64,000 nucleotides of DNA from the NCBI RefSeq assembly GCF_026914185.1, contig NC_070565.1:248001-312000 (forward strand), read 5' to 3'. A program made the translations under genes and the position numbers. Source of the DNA: Puccinia triticina. Taxonomy: Eukaryota; Basidiomycota; Pucciniomycetes; Pucciniales; Pucciniaceae. Shown here piece by piece: positions 1 to 11,165 of this stretch (positions within the stretch are counted from its first letter, which is position 1; each line of letters begins with the position of its first letter). The notes under the pieces are model-generated. The model was not told the origin of the DNA, did not search any database, and saw nothing but the letters and a program-made list of their open reading frames with translations.

Positions 1-378
1 CAGAAAACTGGCTCGCCTGCACCTGCTGTGCCCCCCGTCCCGCCTCTCCCTGCTGCCCCGCGCTCCCTCGGCCCTCCTACCACCACCCCTAACCCTCCTC
101 CCTCGACGACTCCTCCCGTGGGCTCGAACCCAGGGACGAATAAGAAGGAAGAAAGTAAAAACAAACTCGCCCAGCTCTTGACTTCTTTCAAGCGCTTCAA
201 CTCGACCGTCGGCAACCACCACTCATCGTCTTCCTCCTCTGCTACTACTGCTGCTACTTCTATCTCTTCTGCTGCTTCTACCAATCCTTCTAACCCTTCG
301 GCTACCAATCCTTCTTCGTCCGGCCCTGCCGCCACTCTTTCTTCTTCTTCTTCTGGTTTCTTCACTGACAGTCGTTAA
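1..378 (+). CDS. 3' end of a Ser/Pro-rich protein (5' partial)
   Basis: Frame 1 is open from the first base to a TAA at 376-378, giving the last 125 residues of a protein that begins outside the window. The visible part is low complexity. A Pro/Thr stretch comes first, then a basic lysine-rich patch followed by a short helix-like segment (LAQLLTSFKRF), then a long Ser/Ala/Thr/Asn tail ending in GFFTDSR. No recognisable domain falls in this portion. Codons are C-rich in the third position, like the host genes near 38-48 kb and unlike the AT-rich transposon genes, which argues for a genuine host gene. Serine-rich tails of this kind are common in fungal signalling and cell-wall proteins, so function cannot be assigned. 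Confidence 0.55.
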   Translation, partial: QKTGSPAPAVPPVPPLPAAPRSLGPPTTTPNPPPSTTPPVGSNPGTNKKEESKNKLAQLLTSFKRFNSTVGNHHSSSSSSATTAATSISSAASTNPSNPSATNPSSSGPAATLSSSSSGFFTDSR

Positions 379-880
379 CGAGAGCATCTTCTTATCCACA
401 CACACTCCCCTATTATCCCCTGGCCCTTTTCTCTCACCAACACCCCGCTTCCTCCCCCCTTTTTTCAGTTTGTTTCTTCTTTTGGTTTTGTATAAGGAGG
501 AGGACGAGGAAGGACGCCGGCCGCACCCAACAAAAGCCCGTGTCCCGGACGGGCACAGCAGCCGGCCCTCCCGCGCCGACGGCTGTCCGGCCTGCCCGGG
601 CGGTGTCTTGCCGTTACTTTTTTCTCTGTTTTTTTGTTTTTTGTTTTGTGAGATATGTGTGTGCGGTGGGCGCGATGATAAATATATATCAGTAATTGTA
701 AATATATATGTGTCTGTGTTTGGCCGCGGGCTGGTCTGTGTGTGCACGAGCTTTGCCGAGTGCGGTGGTCTGGTTTAACATTGCGCACTTGAGTGTATGT
801 CTTCTTTGTGTACACAGGAAAGGGCATTCAATGGCCGTAACAAGTGGGCCTTGGAGGACAACTTGTCAGGTATCTCTCTG
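379..880. other. 3' flank of the first gene
   Basis: This stretch probably contains the 3' UTR of the gene ending at 378. It is pyrimidine-rich to 480, then GC-rich to about 610, then T- and TG-rich with AATATATAT and AAATATATATG boxes near 682-710 that could serve as polyadenylation signals. The open frames on both strands here have no protein character and I treat them as chance. Confidence 0.35.
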
Positions 881-1215
881 GTTGGGAGGGGGTTATGGCT
901 GGAGGAAATTTGCCTAGCATTGCCCTGCCTTCCCCCTCAGCTCCTGCAAACATGCCCCAGAGCCAAAATACACTTCTCGGCCTCAGCTTTCAAATGGCGC
1001 TGGTCTCAGCTCCCCATTCCTTACCATTTTTGCTGTAACTGATGTTTTAAAAATAGATAAAAACACGGAGAAATGTAAGCTGAGGGTCCACAGCCATTGT
1101 GCCTGGTGGATCTTGGATTCACAAACCCGCAGATACCTGCAGCCACACAATTTTTCCATTTTGTTGCAGATAGGATATCCAATCTTGCATAATATCCAAA
1201 AAACCAAAAACGGAT
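880..1215 (-). repeat. Dispersed repeat, inverted copy of 37430-37760
   Basis: Read on the minus strand, this segment aligns by eye with 37430-37760 on the plus strand over roughly 330 bp. Shared blocks include GAATCCAAGATCCAC, GAGCTGAGGGGG and CTCCAGCCAT in the same order. It is non-coding and looks like a diverged non-autonomous transposon family. I could not find clear terminal repeats or a target duplication, so boundaries are approximate. Confidence 0.5.
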
Positions 1216-1239
1216 CTCCAGGCAACAATCGGGCTATCC

Positions 1240-1860
1240 TACACTCTACTATAACTGGGCCTTTCTGTTATTGTATAGGTCTGGTTGTACCACCCTATAC
1301 TCATAACTGTACTAGTATTGGCCCTTGCTGCAAGTGGCCCGTATAGTATTCTGTGGTTTTTCTCTGGAAGAAAAAATACGGGTATAGTAACTTTTTTTGC
1401 CCCTGGTTACCGCAATAACACACTTAACCAGGTGTAAACATAAGGCAATGACATGTGGGCTCCTGGTGATGGTACAGGCAAACCATGCTACCTATGTTGT
1501 CCTTGCAGTAATAGCAAGGGCTTATTTAGGAACACCGGGTAGGTCTTGTTCTGTTGAGAGATTGTTCTCTGTGGCTCCAAACGTGGGGGTCTGTTCCCTT
1601 CAACTACTTCAAAATCCTTCAGCAGCCTTATGTGGCTTTGTGAGGATTTTCCCCTCTCAGGGGACTTTGCTGAGGCCGGAAAGGCTTTGGGTGCTCTGAT
1701 CCCCAAGCCCAAAAAATAGATAGATTTTCATCCCTACTGAGTAGTGGTACTGGCCACATCTGGCCAGTATAGTATTGAGACTTTTTGTATTTCTTCCTTC
1801 ATTTGGATATAGTACTAGAGGCCAAGGCGGCTTCGCCGCTGCAGGGCCCAAAAACCTGTG
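1240..1860. repeat. Degenerate copy of the GGGCCTTTACT element family
   Basis: The segment is built of TATAGT-, GGCCC- and CCTGGTTA-type words that recur at 4500-4610 and 62638-63104. Near its right end (1814-1843) is a 30-bp block starting ACTAGAGGCCAAGG. That block recurs at 63634-63663 and, inverted with two differences, at 63206-63235. No coding potential. Confidence 0.4.
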
Positions 1861-3065
1861 TCAACTTCCTAAGGGCCCACCTACCATTTCTCCCTTGGCA
1901 TAGTCATTCCCTTCCAGGCGCCCCCAAATTAGGTATAAAATTATCTCATACACATTCATAAATTTTGATTGGAGGACTTCTGGTTGGCTAAAATTCTTAA
2001 TCTAGAGGGAATAGCTAAATCTGACTGGCTTGTTGAAACTTATCAAGATCAAGTTTTCACCAGCAGACAAGTTTTAGCACCTTCCTCTCATGATATTCAT
2101 TAGGAAATGGTAAGTCTGACAATAATGAGTTCAGTAAATAAATATTCAAAATTGTGAATAGATTTCCAAAAAGAAAAGAGCCCACCCCCTCCACAACATC
2201 TTGCTTTATATTGTGAATAATCCACAAACAATAATTTATCATAAACAAGGTGAGACCACCTTGTCACATATTTACATATATAATTCACTTGATGTTACAG
2301 TGGGAAATCTCAGAAGGTCCTCTATTAAGCAACTACAATTTCTGACTCAGGGTGGTCCTTCAGCCCCACATCAACTCCAAAACGTACTTCAATCAAAAAT
2401 TTCAGGGATCCTCCATGGAGCCATACAAATCAACATTTCATTTGGTATTTAGAATGTTACATACATCCTGTGAAGAAATAATTCTAAGTCAGTCCAGTTG
2501 AAGTCTAAGTCAGTCCGGTTGATTTTGAGCTCCAGAAATCATTAATTCACCTAGGTACCAAGCTTGATGCCAACTCTTCCACTCTGCCAACTCCCTGGAA
2601 TAAAATCCCCAGTCAATAGTCTTTTCTCATTTGTACCTGAATTACTTACCTCCACAGTAATTTTTTTGCTATCTGCAATTTCACCAGTGAAAAAATTTCC
2701 TATTGCACAAATCTTTCTTTCAAAACAATCAAAAGCCCTCTAATTATGTGAGCCCTCTGCCCTAACAGAGACCAAGCACCCAACCCTTACACAAGCTGCA
2801 GGGAACATGAAGGTCGTGGGATACTTTGGCCAGAAATCAATCTGGTAAGTTAGAATAAATCCATAAAACAAAAAAACAAAAAGTTGAAACGGTCCAACGT
2901 ACTTGGCAAAGACAATACATTCAAATTACTATTCTGTTTGATGCCATGTTGGACCAGTCAACAAGATTAGCGGTGTATGCAATATTTATGGCACAATGAC
3001 ACAATTCTTACAGGGGCCCACTGACTTTTGTGTTGATACATACAAAGAACGATTGTGGGGGTGGT
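1861..3065. other. AT-rich stretch without recognised features
   Basis: About 1.2 kb of AT-rich sequence on both sides of 2500. I see no open frame with protein character, no RNA gene and no clear terminal repeats. It precedes the 3' end of the minus-strand gene at 3066-4041. Confidence 0.3.
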
Positions 3066-4041
3066 CTACTTCCTGCGAGACTTTTGGACTTCGAGAAAGT
3101 CGTCTAGGATAGAAGGGTTGAGTTTTTTGCGTTTGATCGAGGGGAGAGAAGAAGATTGACTGGAGACATGAGCGTGGGGAGTGGCTGACTGAAGTGTGGA
3201 TGGAGGATGAAGATTTGGGGGTTTAACGGTGGATAGGGGGGACGGGGCAGGAGGCAGAGAGGTGGGAAGCATTTGGCGAAAGCCGAGGACTCCAAGCAGG
3301 CTCCATATTTCTTGGAATAAGCGCAATTGGATTGGTTGATTTGGAAAAAGAACGGCCCGCCGGCTGGGATGTTGTCATGCTTATGCTGGCTCAGCAGCTT
3401 ATTCAATCGCTCGGGTGGGTCCAAGGTCCGCCAGAACAGCTCGAGCTCGTCTTCTGATCGCGCAGGCCGGAAGGGGGACTGCGTGTGATGGGCCGCCTGC
3501 GGTCTGTTCAAGATGAGCGGCGTTGCCTCTGTACACGATGTGCCTGTGAGGTCTGATGGACCAGTGCGTGCAGCACCTGATGATTAGTAGAACAAGAGAT
3601 AGTCACGCCAACCGCGAAATACGCCAAACTCACCTATGGATAACAGGTTTGATACCGACTCAGGTGTTTTGCGGAGCGGTCAGTCACACAATGCAAGCCC
3701 CTCAAACTAATCGACCTGAGCTCTCTAAACGGCTCGTCGGAGGGAAGTTCGCTGGGCCGGTCTGAGGACTCTTGCAGAGCGGTTGAGAGCGAGCGAGCAA
3801 GATGGGCGATGCCGAGGTCAGTGACAGAGGTATGGTCGAGGACGATGGATCTGACTGAATTGCCGATGAGATTGTGCATGTCCAGGGCGCACTGGTGCTT
3901 GGGTCCAGTGCAAGAGGAAGGAATGAGGGCGGTGCACGCGTCGAGGTAGCGGCAACAGTTGCGGGGCAATTGTGAGGGATATTCTGAATGGCGAGGCGGC
4001 TGAGGCTTGCAAAAACCTGTACGGAGGGCAGTGTTTATCAC
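3066..4041 (-). CDS. Possible spliced LRR-like hypothetical protein
   Basis: Three minus-strand coding pieces look like exons of one gene. The upstream piece (3634-4041) carries two leucine-rich-repeat-like segments, VRSIVLDHTSVTDLGIAHLA and FRELRSISLRGLHCVTD, of the kind seen in fungal LRR or F-box-LRR proteins. A middle piece (about 3330-3557) is acidic then aromatic, with a TACTAATC branch-like site just before it. The last piece (3066-3326) is proline-rich and ends in a basic tail (SIKRKKLN and QKSRRK, a plausible nuclear signal). Exon joins are unresolved: a GTGAGT donor at the end of the first piece follows an in-frame TAG. The first ATG is not visible. Base composition is host-like. 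The gene may be real or a decaying relic. Confidence 0.38.
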
Positions 4042-4837
4042 CGTCTACGGCTCAGACAACAGTCGATATGGTGATTGCCATAGTGAAGCCGAAAATTTTC
4101 AAGGTACATACATGAGGTGGGCCGAGTACTTAAAGAGGTGGATGCTGGAGCTGTTTCCCCCCAGGGGATCCGGTTTCGTCCTACCCCCTCCCTGGAGGCC
4201 CCCTAAATCATTTGATTAGGCCCCTCCTTGATTTAAAATTTGACCGACACTTTTTTGTGTGTTGCTGCGGCACAGGCTGGAGGGTCATTCCAAGGTGCTT
4301 CTCATGAAGTGTTTGGGGAATATTTTCAACGGTTTTTTGGGTTTTGTGAGATCATTGACTTACATTGTGGTCTGAGGAGGTGTTTTGGAGGGTTTTTTGC
4401 TAAAGAACACACGCCAAAACTTAGATCTGAGGCACCAAGATTGTGTGAATTCAATAAACTTGGATTTCCAAAAAAAAACCCTCATGTAATTGGATATAGT
4501 ATTAAAAATTCATTACAGACAATGGAAATAACAGTACTGTTATTGGACCAAAAAAAATACAATAACTATACTATACCAATATCTGTATAGTAAAGGCCCA
4601 CTGTTGCTCCAGGGCAATGTTCCTTCAGGATTCCTTTGCCCTTCACAACAGATTCTTTCAATCATTTTTGCAGTTTATGCCTCAAAATATCAGGTAAGGG
4701 TGCACATCAGTCCTGCCAAGAGGACAGTTTCCTGAGATTTCTCTGTACTTGTATTGTTGATTTTTGATTTTTGAATTGTGTTTTTGTGTTTTTGGGGTTA
4801 TTAATCCTTCCTTTTTCTTCCAGCTTTCAGACATTAT
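4042..4837. other. Non-coding, with partial repeat copy
   Basis: Mostly repeat-derived. 4490-4610 contains ATACTATACCAATATC and ends in AGTAAAGGCCCACTG, matching the right terminus of the element at 62638-63104. The plus-strand open frames at 4240-4590 lack protein character. Confidence 0.35.
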
Positions 4838-4905
4838 GTGTAAGCCTCTCCTACAGAGACCCCCCTGGACCCTCCATTTGAGGGGCTTAGTTAAGCTAGG
4901 TGTTG
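4838..4905 (+). repeat. Dispersed repeat, inverted copy near 36963-37040
   Basis: CTGGACCCTCCATTTGAG followed by TTAAGCTAGG is present here on the plus strand and at 36963-37040 on the minus strand with a few substitutions. Both copies sit outside the large inverted-repeat elements. Boundaries are not defined. Confidence 0.4.
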
Positions 4906-4973
4906 ACTGCTGTTTTGGAAAACATTTTATCTTGAGTGATATGTATCACCAGGGGTGATTTTGACACACTCTC

Positions 4974-5012
4974 ACACCAGGGGAGATATGTTCCCACTCC
5001 CCAGGGAGTGCC
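4974..5012 (+). repeat. Left 39-bp inverted terminus of the giant element
   Basis: Starts ACACCAGGGGAGATATG and ends CAGGGAGTGCC. It matches the reverse complement of 30282-30320 at 38 of 39 positions. The inward flank (ATTTTATGTGAGTTTTGG, then GGATGTCAG) also resembles the inner flank of the copy at 31243-31281, so this is the end of a transposon family and not an isolated palindrome. Confidence 0.7.
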
Positions 5013-6150
5013 ACCGCTGAATTTTATGTGAGTTTTGGTCGGATGTCAGCCGGATGGGAATAGTAACTTATCCCTAATCTGATCAAGAACTCTGTCAGAA
5101 GTGAGTCACAAGAAAGTTGAAATTAATCCAGAAGTGATTCACAATTGATGCATAAGTACGGCAACGAAATGAGGCTGAATTGAGTCTCAAGACAGCTAGA
5201 AGAAATGTGGGAGGTAACACAATGTTGTGTAGAACTCTTTGATTTGCTTTTCTTAATTGTAGTACAACTGATGTGCAATGAGACATTAGTACAAGCCATT
5301 CAAACAGTAATTCCTGTTGAATATGTGTTGCGCATCAGTGTAACTGAATCATTACTCCAGAAAGATTTCGTGTTGTGGAATGAATGCCCTTGCAAAGAAG
5401 CATGCTTTGCCCCACCTCAAGCCCCATTCCACTGTGCAGGACAGGCAGGGTGAATGTGAAATCTGGCAAGGAAGTGTGATATTTTAAAAAAGATACTACT
5501 CAAAATGTAAAAAGAGCTATAAGGCTAACTGGATGGCTAGATAACGGTTACTTAACTGCAAGGTTCATTCATGTGACGTACCAATGCTTCAGGGGAAAAC
5601 CTTATATTTTGCAGTCGTAAGTGAGGTCACTCCCACATATCCCACATATTGGATATTCAATTGTCACGTTAAACATAGAAAAACAATCTTCATGAATATC
5701 CTTGCCTGTGAGTTTACATAAAGATTCAATATCCAAAGGGGCAAAGGGGAGATGATTTCATGTTCATGATATGTTCAAGTTGACCCTGCATGCTCTTGTA
5801 ATCAAGTAGCGATTTGGACCACCCTAACCCAACCTGCAGAGCTCAAGAGCCCAAATACAAGTGCCAAACAAAGTCAAAACAGATTTTTTGATATTGTCAT
5901 GCTCAGTGATACCCCCAGTGGTCCATCTCTGGAACGTTTCAAAAGGAACACACTATCTCCCCTGTCTTTCTCAGTTCGCATTTGTGTAACAGAATAAATC
6001 AAATTACCCATCCCTTTCCACAAATGTCTTCAACATTCTGTCTTGGCCAATTTATCATCACCTTGCCTTCCACTAGGACTGTAACACTTACTTCTGATGT
6101 CCCTCAGGTAGCTTTTCTTCAACGAGGCCGACAGCTAGTTCACATATACT
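5013..6150. other. Subterminal non-coding zone of the giant element
   Basis: No gene is apparent. The first 250 bp contain recurring words such as AGAAGTGAGTCAC and AGAAGTGATTCAC, which may be subterminal repeats. The remainder is AT-rich with no open frame of protein character. Confidence 0.35.
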
Positions 6151-6152
6151 TA

Positions 6153-6330
6153 TGGTGTTCAAAGTTGGTTTGCATAATTTTATGCATGCATAAATCATAA
6201 AATCATAAAAATATTTTGGTGAGGAAATTTTGTATTACATAATAAGACAGTCATATCCCCTGCAAAAAAATATTTTATGATTTTATGATTTATGCATGCA
6301 TAAAATTATGCAAACCAACTTTGAACACCA
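6153..6330. mobile_element. 178-bp MITE with long inverted repeats, TA-flanked
   Basis: Left arm TGGTGTTCAAAGTTGG and right arm CCAACTTTGAACACCA are perfect complements. The complementarity continues through TTTGCATAATTTTATGCATG and its mirror to give arms of roughly 65 bp. TA dinucleotides at 6151-6152 and 6331-6332 are compatible with a Tc1/mariner-type duplication. The start codon of the SNF2 open frame (6296) lies inside the right arm. Confidence 0.7.
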
Positions 6331-8558
6331 TAACTGCGCGCCACATAATTGCTTTGGAGATCTCAGCCAAAAGCAGAGTGAATATCTAGGTCCATTATTA
6401 GGGCCAGTTTCCAGCTGTTCAACTCCACCCACCCAACCAGAAATCCCTCCCAATGATGTAGCTCTGGTGAAGTTGCGTGCCTTTCTCGTGACCAAGAATT
6501 GTATACAGCCTCAGCTGAGGGGATGTGTCTTCAGCCGCTCGGAAAACATATCTCAAGTCCAATTGGCCTTTGAAGCTGCCGAAGTGGAACTAAGCCCAAT
6601 CTGGAACTACAGCCCAGATGTTTTCTTCGCAATTCCCCACCTCACTGAAACCACTAGGGACTCAAACTCCAGACCAGCACCTTGGCTCTCGACATTGCTT
6701 CAAAAGTGCAAGACAAGTATGAAACCCCATCAGATTTCCGCCCTAAACTTCCTCCTCAAGAATGAGGACTCCGAGAACAACAAGCCAGAAGCCTTGTGGT
6801 ACCATCATGACAATGCCTGGCTTCGCGATTACTGCGAGAAAGATTCAAATTCTAGCGCGAAGGAACCAAATCACAACAGGTCCCAGGGATCGATACTAGC
6901 TGACAATATGGGATTAGGAAAGACGTTAACAACCCTTGCTTTTATCCTGGCAACAAGTGATAACGCAAGAAATTTCCGACAAGCTGATCCCAACAAACGA
7001 TCTGCAGCTACACTAGTCATCTGCCCTCTGGCAACCCTTTCAAATTGGAAAAACAAAATTGATCTCCATTTCAGAGATCACGCAATCCCTTATGAGGTTT
7101 TCCATGGAGACAATCGGAAGAGCCTTACTAGTGAAGACCTGCAGTCGACAATGCTGATTTTGACAACTTACGAAATGATCGGAACGAGTGGTAACAAGAA
7201 ACACCCCAACCAGCACAACATTGGAGCTCTAGATCTGTTCTGGTTCAGGATTGTATTGGATGAAGCCCAGTAAGTGAAATGATTCATGTGGACAATTGGC
7301 ATACATGGTTCTGATTTATTTTTACGATGATAGCTTGATAAGGAATGCAGCAACGCACCGAACCCAGAGCATTCAAAATCTTCAGTGCCAGTTTGTTCTT
7401 TGCTTGACAGGGACACCTGTCCAAAACCGATTGACCGACTTGCAAAGCTTGATTACGCTGTTGAAAATACATCCATGGGACGAAGAGTGGGTATGGAGGA
7501 GCTGTCTGGTCCCTCGAATGAACGTTGGTGCTCAAGAGGCAATCAAGACCTTAAGCCAACTCATGGAAGCTGTTTGCTTGAGAAGAACAAAGGATGTTTT
7601 GTTGAATCTCCCCGAGAAAGTGGAGAAATTCATACTTGTCAAAATCAGCTCCAAATGGGAGGAGATTTCGAAGGATCTGCACCAGACGTTCATCCAATAT
7701 TTTGGGAGGCTAAGAACAGCGGGGGAGTGATGGGATTCATCGGAGTTTTTCAGACAGTTGACAATGCTTCGTCAATTTTGCAACCATCCATTATTTGCAA
7801 GATCAGAGATACTTCATCAACCAAAATGGCGATGGCAGGATTCAGGAAAGATTGTCCACCTAGTCGACAACCTGAAGGTCTTCTTGGGAGGATTTTGTGG
7901 AATTGAAAGGACGAAAGCAGTGGTATTTTCTAGTTTCACTGGGTTTCTGGGGATGTAAGTTATGTTGTTTTGCTTTGGAGCATGGAAAGGGGATAGATGT
8001 TGATTCTGATTCAACCTTATAGTATTGAACGGGCACTTCAGGAGAGCGGTATTGGATTAACCTGGCTTACTGGGGACCAGACAATCAAAAAACGTGATGA
8101 AAACCTGAATCAATTTCGAACCAACAGACAGTGTAATGTTCTCTTGGCCTCAATCCAAGCTGCTGGGGTAGGCATTGATTTGCGTTGTGCTCAGAATGTG
8201 TACATGATGGTAAGCCATAGTTGTTTTTTACAGGCATAGAAGAGAGCTAATAATACTACATCATTCAGGAACCGGGGTGGAACCCTGCAGCAGAAGTCCA
8301 AGCTGTCGACCGACTTTACCGCTTGGGACAGGGTCATCCAGTTCATGTATATCGATACTATCTAAAAGGGAGCCTGGAAATGAATATATATCAGGTTCAA
8401 AAGAGGAAAGGAGAGCTTGCACTGTATGTGATTTCTTGCTAATTTCCTTTTTGTACTTACTGATTTGAGAATGTCTCGTAAATAGGCTAAGTGTACCATT
8501 GGGGGGAAATGAGCAGTATGAATGTGCTCAGCTACTCATGAGCAATATGACAGCTTGA
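6296..8558 (+). pseudogene. SNF2-family DEAH-box helicase, one internal TGA
   Basis: Model: exons 6296-7269, 7334-7954, 8023-8209, 8269-8423 and 8486-8558. All introns are GT-AG and the total is 2,010 nt in phase (669 codons plus stop). Recognisable SNF2 motifs in order: KPHQISALNFLL (about residue 143), Walker A DNMGLGKT (203-210), DEAH formed across the first intron, LTGTPVQN, FCNHPLF, ASIQAAGVGIDL, and WNPAAEVQAVDRLYRLGQ near the C-terminus. The family moves or remodels nucleosomes using ATP; the spacing is closest to the Rad5/HLTF-like type, without a visible RING finger. Exon 2 contains an in-frame TGA at 7728-7730, so the copy is probably inactive unless read through. The first ATG lies inside a MITE arm, so the true start may be upstream or lost. 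The gene ends 36 bp from the convergent ORF A. Confidence 0.85.
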
Positions 8559-8594
8559 AAGTCGCTGAATGTAACTCACGGTGGACAGCAAGCC

Positions 8595-9700
8595 TTATCT
8601 GACTGTTAGCAATTCCGAGAAGTTGATGGTATCCGTTGGATTAAGAAGATTTCTCTGGGACTCGGAAAGCGTCGACAAGTATTCGAGGGAGTAGCAGTTC
8701 AACGGAAGATTACGAGGAACTTCCTTGAAGCCAGCTGGAGGAGATGTGGTTGAAGTCTGCCTGCGAGCTTCCAAGACAAAATCATGTACAAATTGGCGTC
8801 CTTTGGTGCTGGTCTTCTTCTGAATAAAAATCTGATCCAATTCTTGCGCAAATTTTGAGAACTCCGGTGACCTCCAGAGCAAAGGGATTTTGAACAGAGA
8901 GCGAGGGGGATTGATCTCAGTTTCAGAAGTAGCCTTGATGTTATCAAATAAAGATTTCGTGTTAGGGTTGAATGGGAGTGTAGAGAGCATTTCTTGACGG
9001 TGCTGCGAGATCTGAAATGAAGAAAGAGCTTAGCCCACATTTTGGGCAAGAGAAAAGCAAGAATGTGGCATACCTGCATTTGTACTTTGGATTTACATTC
9101 GGATTTTTTCTTCTTGGATTTGTGCTGTTCTCAAAACTGACCCAATCGTAATCCTTTCTGCCTTCCAAGAAACCATCTGTGGAGAACGCCAAGCTGGAAG
9201 GATGTGTTTGAGGCTTCAACCGGATCCATGAAAAAAGGAGTAAATGTTCCAGCTGCATAGGCATTCCTCCAATGTTTTAGGATAAATTTTGCGAAAAGTT
9301 GGTTCCAGTGAGAATCCCATGGATGAGACCAGCGAAAAGTAACACCAGGAAAACAAGATTTTGAGAGGTCTTGGACAAATAGGATTCGAAAGATTGGGGA
9401 TATCTTCTGTGAGGTGGGTAATGTTGAACCAACAGGAATGGGATCAATGGGCTGTATGAGAATGGAGTCTGGCAAGTTAGAGCCAATGTGGAAATCGTGG
9501 GCAGAAGGTGGGAGCTTCCATGCCTCTGAAGGAGTTTTCTTGCGGTCATATTCTATGTCTAAGAGAGCTCGCGTGAAGGCAGCAATACAACGACTAAATG
9601 ATGATTTGGAATTGGGGAGGATTTTTGAGTATGCAAGATTAACTTTTGCAACACCAAAAGGTGGTTTGCCATTGGCGAAATGAGTCTGGGATAAGGACAT
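8595..9700 (-). pseudogene. Rust transposon-associated ORF A, one internal TGA
   Basis: Two minus-strand exons (9700-9074 and 9011-8595) are joined by a GTATGC..TTTCAG intron. They give 348 codons with one in-frame TGA at 9133-9131. The product shares an arrangement with ORF B: an aromatic/WN block (FRWSHPWDSHWN), then RWFLGRQKG, then a basic linker, then a C-terminal EVPRNLPLNCY motif followed by a leucine-rich segment. This type of ORF is familiar from rust genomes beside transposase genes, but I know no biochemical function. No ATG is certain. A CTTTACTTCAG acceptor-like site directly before position 9700 suggests a missing 5' exon, possibly the fragment at 10803-11165. It is tail-to-tail with the SNF2 gene. 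Confidence 0.6.
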
Positions 9701-9954
9701 TCTGAAGTAAAGGAATCACAGGACAAAAGAGCAGAGTCAGGAGGGGGAAGACAAGAGGAGGTCCAGATTATATATTACACAAATCAGGTCGTGTCTAGGA
9801 AAGTGCAAAGGGATGAGGGGAGAGAGAAATTATTAATGTGAATGAAAGGCAAATGAGAGTTTATGTAATTGACAAAGGGCCTTGGCCAACTCAGAACTCA
9901 GTTTGGCTCTCATTTGATGAAAGGAGTTGTATTTGGTCAATTGAGTATCCCTCT

Positions 9955-10105
9955 CATGTACGCGCGTACATGGGGGTGACTTTGGGCAAATGCATTGCTT
10001 GTTCCAGCTTGGTATTACAATCTGAATATTTGGGCCCATCACATGTGAAAACACATAATCGGTTTTTTGCCCTCAAAGGTTCCCGCCCATGTACGCGCGA
10101 ACATG
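9955..10105. repeat. Two copies of an 18-bp palindrome (CATGTACGCGCGTACATG)
   Basis: A perfect copy lies at 9955-9972. A one-arm variant ending CGCGAACATG lies at 10088-10105, 133 bp downstream. The second is followed by ACAGTGACACCC, resembling flanks of other copies. The pair lies between ORF A and the minus-strand fragment at 10803. The same core occurs at 17396, 17522, 22605 and 24717. Confidence 0.75.
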
Positions 10106-10802
10106 ACAGTGACACCCACCAGATCAAATATTGGAGAGTACATGAGCTGCAACCATTGCTATCTCTTCCTCGTGAGCAAACACCAATACCATGTATTCTT
10201 TAGTCCCAACATCCAGCAGATTCAATGCCTTTCCTGAGTGTTAAGCCAAAGCAATATACCTTTGGTGTAAAATTCTGATCACTGTATAGCATAACCTAAT
10301 ATTTCCAGACAACGTCAATACATCAAAAATTGATTGCTAGCTGAAGTAGATTCCAAAAGCAGAGACACAGACATGGGAAAAAGAATAGATTTGTCTGACG
10401 TGCGGGGGACACAAGCCATCTCATTGCGATACACAACCACAGACATCAGATAGATAGGAGATCGTGAATTTCTCACTTGAATCTGGATCAGAACAAACCA
10501 AAGATTTACTACCATCCAGACAGAGGAAGCACAGAACAGAACCAAAAACAGGAAACCATGAGGCAGTATTGTGGAATCCAGAGAGAGATAAGCCAGCTAG
10601 CTGTTGGTAGAAGGAACAGTTAGTTACAGGAAGTTAGCAGTTGTCTTTTGTTCTGATAACTTACAATCAAACTATACCCAATCGTTTACCCTTGATCATC
10701 CTAAGAATGCTGGCCTGCTGCCGAGCCGCCCAATCCCCCTGGGGTGGTATCTGGCGTGGAAAACATCAATGGTCCTTGTCAAATGTGAATTGAAAAATCA
10801 GC

Positions 10803-11165
10803 TCAGCAGAAAAGTAGAAGAAGAACTTGAGGCCAAATACCTTTTCCAAGACAGTTCCTTTTCGCATCCCATATGGCCTTGACGTTTGGGATTGCCCATT
10901 CAGGAATACGCATATCTTGTGCTCCCGCTCTGATTTTTCCATCACACAAAATATACCAACGCCAAGCCTCATGTTCCCTTTCTTTGGTGTTGCTAATGTT
11001 TAATTGTTGCTCTTCATGAGAATCTGGCTCAAAAATCTTGAGTGATTCATCAATCATTGTCTGCATGTCTTTGAGCCAAACAATTTGTATGGGAGATAGA
11101 ATAGTACGAAAAGGTTCCATTGGTTGATGAGATGTTGGATTGAGATAAGATAGGTCCTCTGCCAA
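10803..11165 (-). CDS. Minus-strand exon fragment of unknown protein
   Basis: An open stretch begins MAEDLSYLNPTSHQPMEP and runs through EHEAWRWYILCDGKIRAG and IPEWAIPNVKAIWDAKRN. It then reaches a GTATTTGG donor-like site near 10835. The composition is protein-like. It is oriented away from the transposase gene at 11809 and could be an upstream exon of ORF A or a separate gene. Nothing in it is recognisable to me. Confidence 0.3.
   Translation of the reverse strand: MAEDLSYLNPTSHQPMEPFRTILSPIQIVWLKDMQTMIDESLKIFEPDSHEEQQLNISNTKEREHEAWRWYILCDGKIRAGAQDMRIPEWAIPNVKAIWDAKRNCLGKGIWPQVLLLLFC

Noticed and set aside
223..827. Long overlapping open frames on the minus strand opposite the first gene
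   Set aside because: Arg/Ser/His-rich composition is the mirror of the Ser/Pro-rich coding strand and its GC-rich 3' flank; no domain or splice logic.
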